From Verrucomicrobiia bacterium (GTDB taxonomy: Bacteria; Verrucomicrobiota; Verrucomicrobiia; JABWAM01): a stretch of DNA of 64,000 nucleotides. Shown here piece by piece: positions 1 through 9,033 of the stretch; position 1 is the stretch's first letter, and each line of letters opens with the position of its first letter. The stretch spans positions 17,690-81,689 of the forward strand of contig JAQUAF010000015.1 of NCBI GenBank assembly GCA_028687435.1, read 5' to 3'. The notes beneath the pieces are model-generated. The model ran no database searches and was not told the DNA's origin. It saw only the letters and a list, made by a program, of their open reading frames with translations. Made by a program: the position numbers and the translations under genes.

Positions 1-110
1 CGGTGTTTTTCAATGCCGGCCCGTTTCAGTTTCCGGCATTTTTCAAGGGCTGCCGGATCTTTGAATGGCACCCATGGCGCAGGTTTGAACACGAATGGTT
101 TTTTACTCAT
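1..110 (-). CDS. N-terminal fragment of an unidentified protein (runs off left edge)
   Basis: Reading the minus strand from 110, an ATG follows a good ribosome-binding site (AGAGGAAA, two bases before the ATG) and opens a frame that stays open to the window edge. The 36 visible residues begin MSKKPFVFKPAPWVPFKDP and then turn basic. This is too little to name a family. It lies 60 bases downstream of the FGGY kinase on the same strand, so it is probably the next gene of the same sugar-related operon. The start is well supported; the function is unknown. Confidence 0.6.
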   Translation of the reverse strand, partial: MSKKPFVFKPAPWVPFKDPAALEKCRKLKRAGIEKH

Positions 111-170
111 ATTTTCCTCTGTTTTATTGGGGGGGTTATTGTTGGCATGTTTCAAAAGGAGGCTCCTTTT

Positions 171-1652
171 TTATTCGCCAGCGGGAGATTGATGCGGAGC
201 CGATTCCCAACCGGCGCGAAGATGGGCATAACGTTCGACGAGTTGTGGTTCCGGAAACACAAGGTTGTTTTCTATCCCGGAGGGGCCGTTTTTCAAAGCT
301 GATTGGGCCGCGCCAAGGAGCCCGGGGCACAAGGACAGGCATTTTCGCCAGCTTGGAGATTGTCCGACAGCCATTTGGGCTGCGCCGAGGAGGACGTCGC
401 CACCGCCCCGGCGGACGGGGCGGTTGAGAACGTTGGCGATGATTTGCAGCCAATGGGAACTGGCGCCGCCTCCGCCGGCGACATGGAAGACTTGGCAGGA
501 GAGATCGGCTTGCAGTTCGTCGACAATCAGGGTGCGCAACTCGAAGGCGATGCCTTCATAAACCGCCTGGGCGCGTTGAGGCAAACCGCCCTGGCCGCGC
601 CATGCCTGCGGGGTGCGAAGATGTCTGGGATAAAAGAACACCGGTTCGTTTGATGGGGAGGAACCCGGCGCCCCGGCGCTCCGGGCGCAGGCATCGAAAT
701 CTTGAATGGCGGCATCCGGCATGATCTGGCTGCGCGCCCAGTCCAGAGCCAGGCAACCTTCGTCGCGAACGGCCAGTTCGTAATAATTTCCTTCCGGATA
801 AGGTCCCCAGGCGGAAACGGGATGGAAAGGCCCCCGATGACGACCGGCGATGCGATAGGCCACCAGGGCGGTGCCAAGGGTGATGATGCCTTTTTCCCCG
901 GAACAATCATTGCCATAGGCGGCCGCGGTCTGGTCGTTTCCGGCGAGGCAGAACCGGACATCCTTTCCAAGGGGAAGTCCGGGGCAGGACTGTTGGGAGA
1001 CAAAGCATTCTCCTTGTGAAACAAGCCGGGGACATTGATGGGGTTTCAAGCCGGTCAGCTTCAGCATGTCCGGCCACCATGTTTTTTGTTCGAGGGAGTA
1101 GAGACCGCTCATGGCGGCAAGATTGGGGTCGATGGCATTGCAGCCGCCCAAGCGATGCAAAATCCAGCCGGGGAGCGAAACCCAGACGGCGGCGTTTTGG
1201 AGCTTTTTCGGTTGGCTGGCGTTCAAGTGGGCCAACTGGCAGGCTTGCAGTTGGGGGGCGGGGGCGGGGAAGCTGCAGTGTTGATGAAAAACAGCGCCGA
1301 GTTGGGAGGCCATGGCCGCCGCTTCGCGTCCGGCGCGTTTGTCCATCCAACTGATCAGGGGCATGGAAGGGCGGCCCTGATTGTCGAGAAGGGTGAAAGT
1401 CTGGGCCTGGCTGGCCAGGGAGATCAGATGAAGATCCCGGGGCTGGATGCCGGCGCTTTGGCAGGCAGAGCGGATGGTCTCGATGGCCTGGCGCCAGGCG
1501 GTTTCCGCGTCCAATTCCGCCGTGCCGCGGTCGAGCGTGAGATATTGGACGGGAACGCCGCCTTCGCCCAAGCGGCGGAGTTGTTCGTCAAAGACCGCCG
1601 CCTTGAAGAGGGTGGAACCCAGATCGAGGGCGAGAATGAGCGTGGAAGGCAT
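171..1652 (-). CDS. FGGY-family carbohydrate kinase (xylulokinase-like)
   Basis: ATP-dependent kinase of the FGGY family, which phosphorylates a sugar or polyol in the cytoplasm. The 493 residues match the family length. Visible are the N-terminal phosphate-binding loop (DLGST, residues 10-14), the substrate-loop region SQAQTFTLLD (81-90), the catalytic-base context GNDQTAAAYG with D240, a second phosphate loop (GIITLGTA, about 255-262), and the C-terminal adenosine motif VAGGGGASSHWLQ (391-403). The substrate cannot be read from sequence. It is fourth in a minus-strand run after an aminotransferase, an oxidoreductase and a ceramidase-family hydrolase, with gaps of about 100 bases, so it probably phosphorylates the sugar or cyclitol handled by those enzymes. 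Confidence 0.88.
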   Translation of the reverse strand: MPSTLILALDLGSTLFKAAVFDEQLRRLGEGGVPVQYLTLDRGTAELDAETAWRQAIETIRSACQSAGIQPRDLHLISLASQAQTFTLLDNQGRPSMPLISWMDKRAGREAAAMASQLGAVFHQHCSFPAPAPQLQACQLAHLNASQPKKLQNAAVWVSLPGWILHRLGGCNAIDPNLAAMSGLYSLEQKTWWPDMLKLTGLKPHQCPRLVSQGECFVSQQSCPGLPLGKDVRFCLAGNDQTAAAYGNDCSGEKGIITLGTALVAYRIAGRHRGPFHPVSAWGPYPEGNYYELAVRDEGCLALDWARSQIMPDAAIQDFDACARSAGAPGSSPSNEPVFFYPRHLRTPQAWRGQGGLPQRAQAVYEGIAFELRTLIVDELQADLSCQVFHVAGGGGASSHWLQIIANVLNRPVRRGGGDVLLGAAQMAVGQSPSWRKCLSLCPGLLGAAQSALKNGPSGIENNLVFPEPQLVERYAHLRAGWESAPHQSPAGE

Positions 1653-1750
1653 GAGGAGGATTTTGGCGTTATGATTTTGGATCGGGGATTTTACATTTGA
1701 TGCTGGCAGGAATGGTGTTCCGTTCCCTGGTGTCCAAGCGCCTGGTCAGT

Positions 1751-3067
1751 TTAACCAAGATCTTTCATCAAGGAAAGAACGGCTTCGGTCATGATCTGGC
1801 CGGATTTTGCCTGAAAAAGCGCCCAAGCCGCTTCGTAGCCGCCGGCGGCTTCGGCTTCGGGGGTGACAATGTATCCCTGCAGTTCGCCGTTGGCCATGGA
1901 GATGACGAATGCCTGGCGGGGGGCGCGGCGTTTGATCTCCAGTCCGTATTCGCAGAAGATTTCGCAGGGCAGACCGGCGAGGAAGCAATCGCCGATTTGC
2001 AAAACTTGCGCTTCGGCCGGGGAATATTGGCGGGCCAGGTTCCGGGTCAATCCTTTTTCCTGGGCATGGGCCAGAGCAAGGGCTTCCTCGGCGCCGAACA
2101 CGACGCATTCGGCGGTGCGAACGGGGCCATGCCCGGCTTTTTCCCGTTTGAGACGTTCGAAGGTCTCCCGGGCTTGGACCAGTTTTTTTTCAGCTTCCGC
2201 GACGGATAGAAATTGGCGGGGGGGCAGTTCGACAAGGCGGCTCTTACCGCGCAGGATGACGGTTTCGACGCTGGCGCCGGGCGGGATGGCGGCAATGGTT
2301 TGGGTGATGGATTGGCCCAGTTTGCGTCCCAGCCGTTCCGCCTCGGCGAAGGTTTGCGCTTTCACGTCATAGCGGGGGCTGAGATTGCCGGAGGGGCCAT
2401 TGTGATAGATGACGGCGGCGCCGGGGAATTTCTCCGTGATGGCCAGGCGGGTGTAATGGGGGAAATCGGATGAGATTTCGCGGCTGTCCTCGTGGAGGAC
2501 GGTCGGATGCATGCCGTACACCACGATCACCGCCATGGGTTGACCGGATGCGGCGGCATACACACACAAGATGCCGGCTTCCCAGTCCATGGGACCTTGA
2601 CGGTTGAGACGGTTGCATCCGACCCCCTCCACTTGGGAAGATGTGACGGCGAGCCGGGCGGGTTGCAGGCGGGTGGCGGCTTGAATGCCGGCCTGGATGA
2701 TTTTGTCCTCCACGAAAGCCAGATATTCCGGATCGGCGGGGGGCACGATGGGATCGTTTTTCCATACCAGATAATCAACTGTGGGAGGGCCGGAATGGGT
2801 ATGGGTGGCGCTGATGAGGATGTGTTCGGGAGGGATGCCTGTGGCTTGCTTGATGGCGTTGCGGCAGCGGCGGGCCGCGCCGGCGGTGATGAAAATCAGG
2901 TCAAGGCTGATGAGAAGGATGCGGTTGGGGCCGTCAGCCATGCACAACGCGCTGGCCAGCAGCGGATCGTGAACGCCGGTGGAGGTTCGTTCGACATGGG
3001 GATAGCCCACGAGAAATACCGGCTTTTGCGGGGTGATGTCCTGGATGGATGCGGCGGCTTGGAGCAT
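1751..3067 (-). CDS. Neutral/alkaline ceramidase-family hydrolase (N-terminal domain type)
   Basis: The 438-residue protein matches the N-terminal catalytic domain of neutral/alkaline non-lysosomal ceramidases. The metal-ligand motif SATHTHSGPP has H89 and H91. A further ligand-type histidine lies in GMHPTVLHED (H187), followed by SSDFPHY. The serine-nucleophile region is SGNLSP (226-231). There is no signal peptide and no C-terminal ceramidase domain, so it is likely cytoplasmic and probably not a true ceramidase. Stand-alone proteins of this kind sit in sugar-utilisation operons of Lentisphaerae and Planctomycetes with unknown amidase or esterase substrates. It lies between the FGGY kinase and a Gfo/Idh/MocA gene on the same strand. 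Family call is confident, substrate unknown. Confidence 0.8.
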   Translation of the reverse strand: MLQAAASIQDITPQKPVFLVGYPHVERTSTGVHDPLLASALCMADGPNRILLISLDLIFITAGAARRCRNAIKQATGIPPEHILISATHTHSGPPTVDYLVWKNDPIVPPADPEYLAFVEDKIIQAGIQAATRLQPARLAVTSSQVEGVGCNRLNRQGPMDWEAGILCVYAAASGQPMAVIVVYGMHPTVLHEDSREISSDFPHYTRLAITEKFPGAAVIYHNGPSGNLSPRYDVKAQTFAEAERLGRKLGQSITQTIAAIPPGASVETVILRGKSRLVELPPRQFLSVAEAEKKLVQARETFERLKREKAGHGPVRTAECVVFGAEEALALAHAQEKGLTRNLARQYSPAEAQVLQIGDCFLAGLPCEIFCEYGLEIKRRAPRQAFVISMANGELQGYIVTPEAEAAGGYEAAWALFQAKSGQIMTEAVLSLMKDLG

Positions 3068-3190
3068 GGGAGTGTTGATTCAAGGTTTTGGCATGGTTCA
3101 GAGGTTCAGGGTCCACAGTTCACGGTTTAAAGGCATAGAATGAACAATTTATCCTGCAAAATATCAGTGTTTGATCTTCAGACTATTCAC

Positions 3191-4339
3191 CTAAACGGCT
3201 TCCGTGGAGGCGTTTTTTTGCGATCGCAAGGCGGCGGTGAAGAGCCGGTGGCTCCAGGCGGTTTCCTCGGGGGTGACGCAGCCGGCGCAAGGTTTGATGG
3301 GTTTTCCGTTGGCCGCTTCGTGGAAGAAAGACGCCATCATTTGCAGGATGGCGTCGGAAAAGCCAAATTCGAAGATGTCGCCGGTGATGGTCTTGAACGC
3401 CGATTCGTAGCTCATGTCGAGATGTTGCCAGGCTTGTTCGCCGCCCTTGTACTCCAGCAGTTCAAGGCATTTCGGATTTTTGGTTGAAAAACGGGCGGAG
3501 GCTTTGGTTCCGAAGATTTCGATGTGCCAGGTGTCCTTCTGGCCGGGGGCGATGCGCTGGGTTTTGATGGTCAGGGGGAAGGGGGCGCCGCTTTTGGGGT
3601 CGGCGGATTCGCAAAGCAACGTGGCGTTGTCCCATGTTTCGCAAGGCGCCATGCCTCCCTTGCCGTCGGGACGTTGGGCCACGATTTTGGAAAGGATGGC
3701 GCGGACATTCTTTGGAAACCAGCCCATGCGAAAAGGGAAGTGGCAGGCGTGCATGCCCAAGTCGCCCATGGCGCCGTACTCGCCGTTGATCTTGACCAGG
3801 CGTTTCCAGTTGATGGGTTTGTTGGGGTCGAGATCGCTGGAATGCAGGAATCCGCTGTTGACCTCAAAAATCCGGCCAAAGGATTCCTCTTCCACCATGC
3901 GAAACATGCGTTGCACCGCGGGAAAGAACGGAAATTCCGAGGAACTCCGGACCACCAGGCGGGGATTGGCCTTGACCGCCGCCAGGATGGCGTTGTTGGC
4001 GGCCAGGTCGATGCCGAAAGGTTTTTCTCCGAGCAGATGTTTTCCCGCCTGGATGATGGCCGGGTAGAGTTCCGCGTGCAGGTTGTGCGGAACCGCGCAA
4101 TACACGGCATCCACTTCCGGGCTGGCGATCAATTCGCGGTAGTCGGCGGCGACCAGTTTGATGGTTGGGAAGTTTTCCTTGAACCAGTCGATGCGGCCGG
4201 GCGGCGGCGCCTTGTCGCAGATGGCGGTGATGACGGGCCGGACATTGATGTCCGCAAGGTGACACCAGCGCGCGACCGCGCTGGCCAGTTCACGGCCCAT
4301 GAGGCCAAGTCCGATGATGCCGAAGCGAACGGTTTTCAT
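3191..4339 (-). CDS. Gfo/Idh/MocA-family oxidoreductase
   Basis: NAD(P)-dependent sugar/cyclitol dehydrogenase, 382 residues. The Rossmann motif GIIGLGLMG is at residues 7-15, the EKP nucleotide motif occurs in LGEKPFGID, and the C-terminal alpha/beta domain carries the family's substrate-side region GDLGMHACHFPF. There is no signal peptide, so it is cytoplasmic. It is flanked on the same strand by a class III aminotransferase upstream (gap 97) and the ceramidase-like gene downstream (gap 123). A dehydrogenase beside an aminotransferase suggests oxidation to a keto-sugar or keto-cyclitol and transamination, as in inosose chemistry; that is inference. Confidence 0.88.
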   Translation of the reverse strand: MKTVRFGIIGLGLMGRELASAVARWCHLADINVRPVITAICDKAPPPGRIDWFKENFPTIKLVAADYRELIASPEVDAVYCAVPHNLHAELYPAIIQAGKHLLGEKPFGIDLAANNAILAAVKANPRLVVRSSSEFPFFPAVQRMFRMVEEESFGRIFEVNSGFLHSSDLDPNKPINWKRLVKINGEYGAMGDLGMHACHFPFRMGWFPKNVRAILSKIVAQRPDGKGGMAPCETWDNATLLCESADPKSGAPFPLTIKTQRIAPGQKDTWHIEIFGTKASARFSTKNPKCLELLEYKGGEQAWQHLDMSYESAFKTITGDIFEFGFSDAILQMMASFFHEAANGKPIKPCAGCVTPEETAWSHRLFTAALRSQKNASTEAV

Positions 4340-4436
4340 TTTGGATTTTAGATTTTGGATTTTTGAGTGGGGAATCTGGCTGTCCGGCGTCTTCTTGCCC
4401 TCCGAAGCCCTGGCAAAGGCGGAAGTGCAGGACTGA

Positions 4437-5813
4437 TCAGGCGAAGCCCAGTTGTTTTTCCGTTTCGCCGATGGCTTCCTCGATCATGTCGAGGCCGCGG
4501 ATGAGGGTGTCGTCGTCCATGACAATCGGGGGGCTCATGCGCAGGATGTGTCCGGCGGGAATCCAGGCCAGTCCCTTGGCAAAGGCTTTTTGATAGACCA
4601 GCTTGCCTGCTTCGTCGAAAGGCGTCTTTTTGGCGCGATCCTTGACCAGTTCAACGCCCATGAGACAGCCTTTGGCGCGAACGTCGCCCACAATGGGATG
4701 ACGTTCCATCATCCGCTTCATGTGCTTCATGGCGATGGCTTCGAGATGCAGGGCGCGGTCGAGAAGTTTTTCCTCCTCGATGACTTCAAAGCAGGCCAGG
4801 GCCGCGGCGCAGGCCATGGGATTGCCGCCGTAGCTGGAGGAGGCGGAGATTTTTTCAATGGCTTCCTTGTACGGTTCGCGCACGGCGACGGCGGTGACCG
4901 GAAAGCCGTTGCCGAAACCCTTGCCCAGCGTGACCACGTCGGGAACCACGTTCCAGTGTTCGCAGGCGAGCCATTTGCCGGTGCGGCCCATGCTGTTGAG
5001 CACTTCGTCGGCCATCAAAAGCATTTTGTGGTCGTCGCAGAATTTGCGGAGCTTGGGCAGAAAATCATCCGGAGGAATCACCGAGCCGCCCCAGCCTTGG
5101 ATGGGTTCCAGGACAAATGCGGCCAGTTGGCGGGTGGTGGCGCGGTCAATGTATTCCGCGTAAAATTCCAGATATTTGTCGGTGTCGATGGTTCCGTCCG
5201 TCTTGGTCCACATCGGACGGTAGGGGGCGGGCCGCGGGACCATGTGCATGCCCGGGGCGCGGGTCGAGCCGTAGATGGTGGAGGGAAATTCCGCCAGCGA
5301 AACCGCGCCGTAGGTTTTGCCATGGAAATCGTAGAAGCAGGACATCATTTCGAATTTGCCTGTGGCGGCCCGGCAGACGCGCAGACCGGCTTCCACCGCA
5401 GCCGTGCCGCAATCGTAGAGTTGGAATCCATTGAGGTCGCCCGGCAGGGTGGCGGCCATTTTTTCCATCAGACGGGTTTTGATTTCCGTGGTGAAATCGT
5501 GGCAGTTCATCAATTGACCGGCGTATTTTTGGACGGCTTCCGTGATCTTGGGGTGACAATGCCCCAGTGTGGTGACGTAGATGCCTGAGGAGAAATCGAT
5601 GTAAACATTGCCATCCACATCGGTGAGGGTGCAGCCGTAGCCAGATTCAAAGGCAACAGGGAAGAGTTTGACCTGGCCGCTGAGTCCCTTGAAATGTTTT
5701 GTGCAACGGGCATGGAGCGCCTTGGACTTGGGGCCGGGGGCCGCCACTTTCATATGAGGAACTTTAGTCAGGTCCACTTTAGCCCAGCTGGAGGAGGAAG
5801 GATTTTTTCGCAT
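4437..5813 (-). CDS. Class III pyridoxal-phosphate aminotransferase
   Basis: Fold-type I, PLP-dependent aminotransferase of the acetylornithine/4-aminobutyrate group, 458 residues. The cofactor-binding aspartate is in LLMADEV (D269) and the PLP Schiff-base lysine in TLGKGFGNGFP (K298). The N-terminal block YIDFSSGIYVTTLGHCHP is also typical. It is the first gene of the minus-strand run 5813 to <1, so its promoter should lie in the 5814-6290 spacer, shared divergently with rplU. The family does not fix the substrate; the company of a Gfo/Idh/MocA enzyme and a sugar kinase points to an amino-sugar or amino-cyclitol rather than GABA. Confidence 0.88.
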   Translation of the reverse strand: MRKNPSSSSWAKVDLTKVPHMKVAAPGPKSKALHARCTKHFKGLSGQVKLFPVAFESGYGCTLTDVDGNVYIDFSSGIYVTTLGHCHPKITEAVQKYAGQLMNCHDFTTEIKTRLMEKMAATLPGDLNGFQLYDCGTAAVEAGLRVCRAATGKFEMMSCFYDFHGKTYGAVSLAEFPSTIYGSTRAPGMHMVPRPAPYRPMWTKTDGTIDTDKYLEFYAEYIDRATTRQLAAFVLEPIQGWGGSVIPPDDFLPKLRKFCDDHKMLLMADEVLNSMGRTGKWLACEHWNVVPDVVTLGKGFGNGFPVTAVAVREPYKEAIEKISASSSYGGNPMACAAALACFEVIEEEKLLDRALHLEAIAMKHMKRMMERHPIVGDVRAKGCLMGVELVKDRAKKTPFDEAGKLVYQKAFAKGLAWIPAGHILRMSPPIVMDDDTLIRGLDMIEEAIGETEKQLGFA

Positions 5814-6290
5814 ATGGAACTTTTTGATAGTGTCAATAAAACAATTAAATTGTTCGTTATTGTTTACTTATGAATATCACGAACATTTAAATTTGTCAAA
5901 TCACAGATAGAGAATTCGATTGAGGCTCTTGCAAAACTACGATACTTGGCATTGCTGTGGATTTTTTCGCCGGGAAAGTGTGGATCTTGAGCTCGGCTTT
6001 TAATGTTAAGGAATTTCAATGTTTCAGGATGCAAACGAAATTGCGACAGTCTCTGGATCCCCGCATCTGCGGGAATGACGGAAGGGGAGCACGTCCATTT
6101 CACCATTGTCATTCCCGCGAAAGCGGAAATCCAGTTGGCTTTTGCGTCGAGCCTTGAGCGTCAAACCGACGGGCGCTGAGCCCGGTGTTTTTGGTTCCCA
6201 TGTCGCGCCAAAACAGATTTTTCATGAAAAAGTGCTTGCGCCTGAGGATGTTTGCTGGCAAGTTACGACGCTCTTTCGGAGTTGAAAAAC
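5814..6290. other. 477-bp divergent intergenic region with repeats
   Basis: No gene seen between the divergent aminotransferase and rplU starts. Positions 5919-5934 carry GAGGCTCTTGCAAAAC, whose reverse complement recurs near 12454-12469. Positions 5998-6024 carry a string found again at 23751-23776. The inverted-repeat pair at 6053-6134 is listed separately. The promoters of both flanking genes must lie here, but I cannot place -35/-10 boxes with confidence. Confidence 0.6.
6053..6134. repeat. Paired palindromic repeat (CTGGATxCCCGC / GCGGGAATCCAG type)
   Basis: Two short palindromes, 6053-6081 (CTGGAT-CCCCGCATCTGCGGG-AATGACGG) and 6108-6134 (GTCATTCCCGCGAAAGCGG...ATCCAG), face each other and are near inverted copies. 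The same pair recurs at 23555-23666, and half-sites flank the nested repeat at 34265-34628. This is the layout of REP/BIME-type intergenic elements; whether a tyrosine transposase mobilises them is unknown. Confidence 0.7.
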
Positions 6291-6605
6291 ATGTACGCTA
6301 TTATTGAAACCGGCAACAAACAGTATCGTGTTGAAAAAGACACGGTTTTGGCAATTGAAAAGCTTGACGCTGAAAAAGGCGGCAAGGTGACCTTTGATCA
6401 TGTGCTCATGACCTCCAACGATGGGCAGGTTAAAATCGGCAAGCCCACGGTACCGGGTGCTTGTGTGCAGGCGGAGGTGGTGGAGCATTTCAAAGCGGAC
6501 AAGGTGACGACCTATAAAAAGCGGCGGCGGCATGGTTTTGAGAGGACGCATGGACACAGGCAGCCGTTGACCAAGGTGAAGATCACCGGGATTCAGGCCA
6601 GCTAA
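6291..6605 (+). CDS. rplU: 50S ribosomal protein L21
   Basis: 104-residue L21, a 23S rRNA-binding protein of the large subunit. The start MYAIIETGNKQYRVEKD is the canonical L21 N-terminus, so the in-frame upstream codon at 6252 is rejected. The conserved C-terminal tail KKRRRHGFERTHGHRQP is present. It is followed 32 bases later by rpmA, the usual L21-L27 pair. It is the first gene of a long plus-strand run continuing to acylphosphatase and an ABC exporter. No strong Shine-Dalgarno is seen apart from GGAG about ten bases upstream. Confidence 0.98.
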   Translation: MYAIIETGNKQYRVEKDTVLAIEKLDAEKGGKVTFDHVLMTSNDGQVKIGKPTVPGACVQAEVVEHFKADKVTTYKKRRRHGFERTHGHRQPLTKVKITGIQAS

Positions 6606-6637
6606 GTTGATTTTAAACCTTTAACGATTTTCCAGCC

Positions 6638-6898
6638 ATGGCACACAAAAAAGGACAGGGCAGCACCCAGAACGGACGCGACAGCATCAGCAAACGGTTG
6701 GGCGTCAAGCGATTTGGCGGCGAACTCGTTTTGCCGGGATGCATCATTGTCCGCCAGCGTGGAACGCGCTTTCACCCGGGTCTCAATGTGGGATTGGGCC
6801 GCGATTTTACGATTTATTCGCTGGTCAAGGGGCATGTGCGGTTTGACAAAGACGGTCGCCGGGTCAATGTGGTGCCGTCCGAAGCGGCAAAGAATTAG
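6638..6898 (+). CDS. rpmA: 50S ribosomal protein L27
   Basis: 86-residue L27 of the peptidyl-transferase region. It starts [16 protein letters not shown], the universal mature-type L27 N-terminus, with no Firmicute-type cleavable extension. The body [29 protein letters not shown] is highly conserved. Directly downstream of rplU as in most bacteria. The often-following obg GTPase gene is not here; an acylphosphatase gene follows instead. Confidence 0.98.
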   Translation: MAHKKGQGSTQNGRDSISKRLGVKRFGGELVLPGCIIVRQRGTRFHPGLNVGLGRDFTIYSLVKGHVRFDKDGRRVNVVPSEAAKN

Positions 6899-6962
6899 CG
6901 CGGGTTTTGCTTGATGCAGACGGGGGGGGCGCCGGATTCCGGTGTGGGCGGCTGGCTTTGTT

Positions 6963-7247
6963 ATGCCAACGAACACAGAGCGGGCGATAGTTCATTTCAG
7001 CGGCCATGTCCAAGGGGTGGGGTTTCGATACACCTGTCGCCAGTTGGTCAACGAGTTTATGCTTACAGGATACGTGAAAAATCTGGAAGATGGGCGGGTC
7101 GAATTGGGATTGGAGGGGGAAAAACCGGAGATCGATGGGTATTTGGAGGAACTCGAAAAAAGCGGCCTCAAGTCTTTTATCCGCCAGCGAACAATTGACT
7201 GGCAGCCGGCCACGGGCGAATGGCATCATTTTCGGATTGTGCATTAG
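6963..7247 (+). CDS. acyP: Acylphosphatase
   Basis: 94-residue acylphosphatase that hydrolyses carboxyl-phosphate bonds in the cytoplasm. The phosphate-binding loop and catalytic arginine are in [10 protein letters not shown], and the catalytic asparagine in [13 protein letters not shown]. The start at 6963 gives [14 protein letters not shown], the usual length; the in-frame upstream start at 6942 would add seven residues with no family support. It lies between rpmA and an ABC transporter ATPase, all plus strand with short gaps. Confidence 0.93.
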   Translation: MPTNTERAIVHFSGHVQGVGFRYTCRQLVNEFMLTGYVKNLEDGRVELGLEGEKPEIDGYLEELEKSGLKSFIRQRTIDWQPATGEWHHFRIVH

Positions 7248-7273
7248 GATTTCAAAAGTGATAATGATCTGCC

Positions 7274-8152
7274 ATGGACATGGTTTCGTCAACTTCATCC
7301 GCCATTGAGACGAGAAACCTGAGCAAACACTTCCGGGTTTCGCTCAGGCGAAAGGTGATAGGACTCGACAAATTGAATTTTGTGGTTCGCGAGAATGAAG
7401 TGTATGGCCTTCTCGGCCCCAACGGTTCAGGCAAGAGCACGACCATCAAGCTGATTCTTGGCCTTTACCAGCCCACCGAGGGTGAAGCCAGGCTTTTTGG
7501 CATGAATGTGGAATCGGTTTCTTCCCGTGTGAGCGTGGGATTTCTCCCTGAAAATCCCTATTTCTACAAGTATCTGAGCGGTGAGGAAACAGTCCGTTTT
7601 TTTGGGCGCTTGTGCGGCATGAGGGGGCGGGCGCTTGAGGACAAGGTGAGTGAGTTGATTGCCATGGTGGGGTTGGAAAGGCACCGTCACCGGCGTCTGG
7701 GGGGATATTCGAAAGGAATGCTGCAGCGAATCGGGCTTGCGCAGGCCATGGTGCAGGATCCCAAGTTGTTGTTGCTGGATGAGCCGACGGCCGGTGTGGA
7801 CCCCATCGGGTCGATCGAAATTCGCGACATGATTCTCAAGCTTAAAAAAATGGGCAAGACCATCCTGCTGTGTTCGCATCTTCTGGATCAGGTGCAGGAT
7901 GTTTGCGACCGCATCGGCATCCTGCAGTATGGGAAGATGATTTTGGAGGGGGATGTGAAGGAACTGCTCACACGCAAGGATCAATACCAGTATGTGATCG
8001 AGGGACTGTCCCAGGAGGCCCGCAGCCAGATTGGAAGGCAGATTGGGGACAAGGGGGGGAGGATTCTTCGCGAGGGCAGCCCCCAGACCACGCTGGAACA
8101 GCTGTTTTTGCAGACAGTGCGGCAAGGGGATAACCGTCAGGAGGGGATATGA
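7274..8152 (+). CDS. ABC transporter ATP-binding protein
   Basis: 292-residue nucleotide-binding subunit of an ABC-2 type exporter. Walker A is GPNGSGKST, the signature GYSKGMLQR, Walker B LLLLDEPTAGVDP, and the H-loop LCSHLL. The C-terminal 60 residues form the extra domain common in CcmA/DrrA-like exporters. Its last bases overlap the start of the permease gene (ATGA, 8149-8152), showing translational coupling. The exported substrate is unknown. The partner permease and a TPR-like protein follow at once, so the three likely form one membrane system. Confidence 0.93.
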   Translation: MDMVSSTSSAIETRNLSKHFRVSLRRKVIGLDKLNFVVRENEVYGLLGPNGSGKSTTIKLILGLYQPTEGEARLFGMNVESVSSRVSVGFLPENPYFYKYLSGEETVRFFGRLCGMRGRALEDKVSELIAMVGLERHRHRRLGGYSKGMLQRIGLAQAMVQDPKLLLLDEPTAGVDPIGSIEIRDMILKLKKMGKTILLCSHLLDQVQDVCDRIGILQYGKMILEGDVKELLTRKDQYQYVIEGLSQEARSQIGRQIGDKGGRILREGSPQTTLEQLFLQTVRQGDNRQEGI

Positions 8153-9030
8153 GCGGCTCGCAACGCCATTTTTTTTCATTTTATCGTCTTTGGACCATTG
8201 CCGCCAACACGATGACAGAGATTGTGAGGCAGAAGTTTTTTTACATTCTGCTGCTTTTCGGGGTCATTGTGCTGATCCTGTCGTTGTTTTTGCTGGAATT
8301 TTCGCATCTGGACCGTGTCAAGTTCATCAAGGATTTCAACCTTGCGGCCATTGCATTTTTCGGGGCCTTGATCACCATTGTGGGCACGGCGGAGTTGCTG
8401 CCCTTGGAACTGGAGAATCGGACGATTTATCCAATTCTGGCCAAGCCGGTTTTCCGGCTGGAATTTTTGCTTGGAAAATTTACCGGCATGATCAGCTTGT
8501 TGTTGCTGACGCTGTTGCTGATGAGCGTGATCTTTGCGGCGCTGCTTTTTTACACGGAAACCCAACTTTTGGCGGATGCGATGGCTGGACGCGGATTGGC
8601 TGAGGGGGTTACCGTGGATGAGGCGGTGCGGCAGGTGAAGGCCCAGGTTCGAGATGCGCAGCTCTTCAAGGCCATCCTGCTGATTTATTTCAAGCTGGTG
8701 ATTGTTTGCGCGGTGGGCATCCTCATTGCCACCTTTGCCACATCGGTTGTTTTTAACGTCATTTGCACTTCGATCATCTATATCTGCGGCCATCTGGTGA
8801 CAACCGCGCGAGCGGAATGGATGTCCAACCAGACCGTGTCCTCCAAGCCGATGCTGGGGATTCTGGTTTTTTTCATTCCGGATCTGGACGCCTTCAATAT
8901 TGCCGACGCCTTGGTTTTGGGACAAAGTGTCTCATGGGAATTGGTTTTTCAGACCATCCGTTACGGCTTTTTTTACACCGGAGTGATTCTGCTGGTTGCC
9001 CACTTTATTTTTGACAGCAAGGAAATTTGA
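8149..9030 (+). CDS. ABC-2 type transporter permease
   Basis: 293-residue membrane subunit with about six hydrophobic segments: one near residue 35 (FFYILLLFGVIVLILSLFLL), then a stretch AAIAFFGALITIVGTAELL, two near 120-140, one near 185-205, and one at the C-terminus. The pattern LENRTIYPILAKPV is typical of ABC-2 permeases with a large cytoplasmic N-region. It overlaps the ATPase gene by four bases, so both are made together. Substrate not deducible. Confidence 0.88.
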   Translation: MSGSQRHFFSFYRLWTIAANTMTEIVRQKFFYILLLFGVIVLILSLFLLEFSHLDRVKFIKDFNLAAIAFFGALITIVGTAELLPLELENRTIYPILAKPVFRLEFLLGKFTGMISLLLLTLLLMSVIFAALLFYTETQLLADAMAGRGLAEGVTVDEAVRQVKAQVRDAQLFKAILLIYFKLVIVCAVGILIATFATSVVFNVICTSIIYICGHLVTTARAEWMSNQTVSSKPMLGILVFFIPDLDAFNIADALVLGQSVSWELVFQTIRYGFFYTGVILLVAHFIFDSKEI

Positions 9031-9033
9031 TTT

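Noticed and set aside
6252..6290. Longer N-terminus for rplU
   Set aside because: L21 proteins begin at MYAIIxTGxKQYxV, so the 13 extra codons are not part of the gene.
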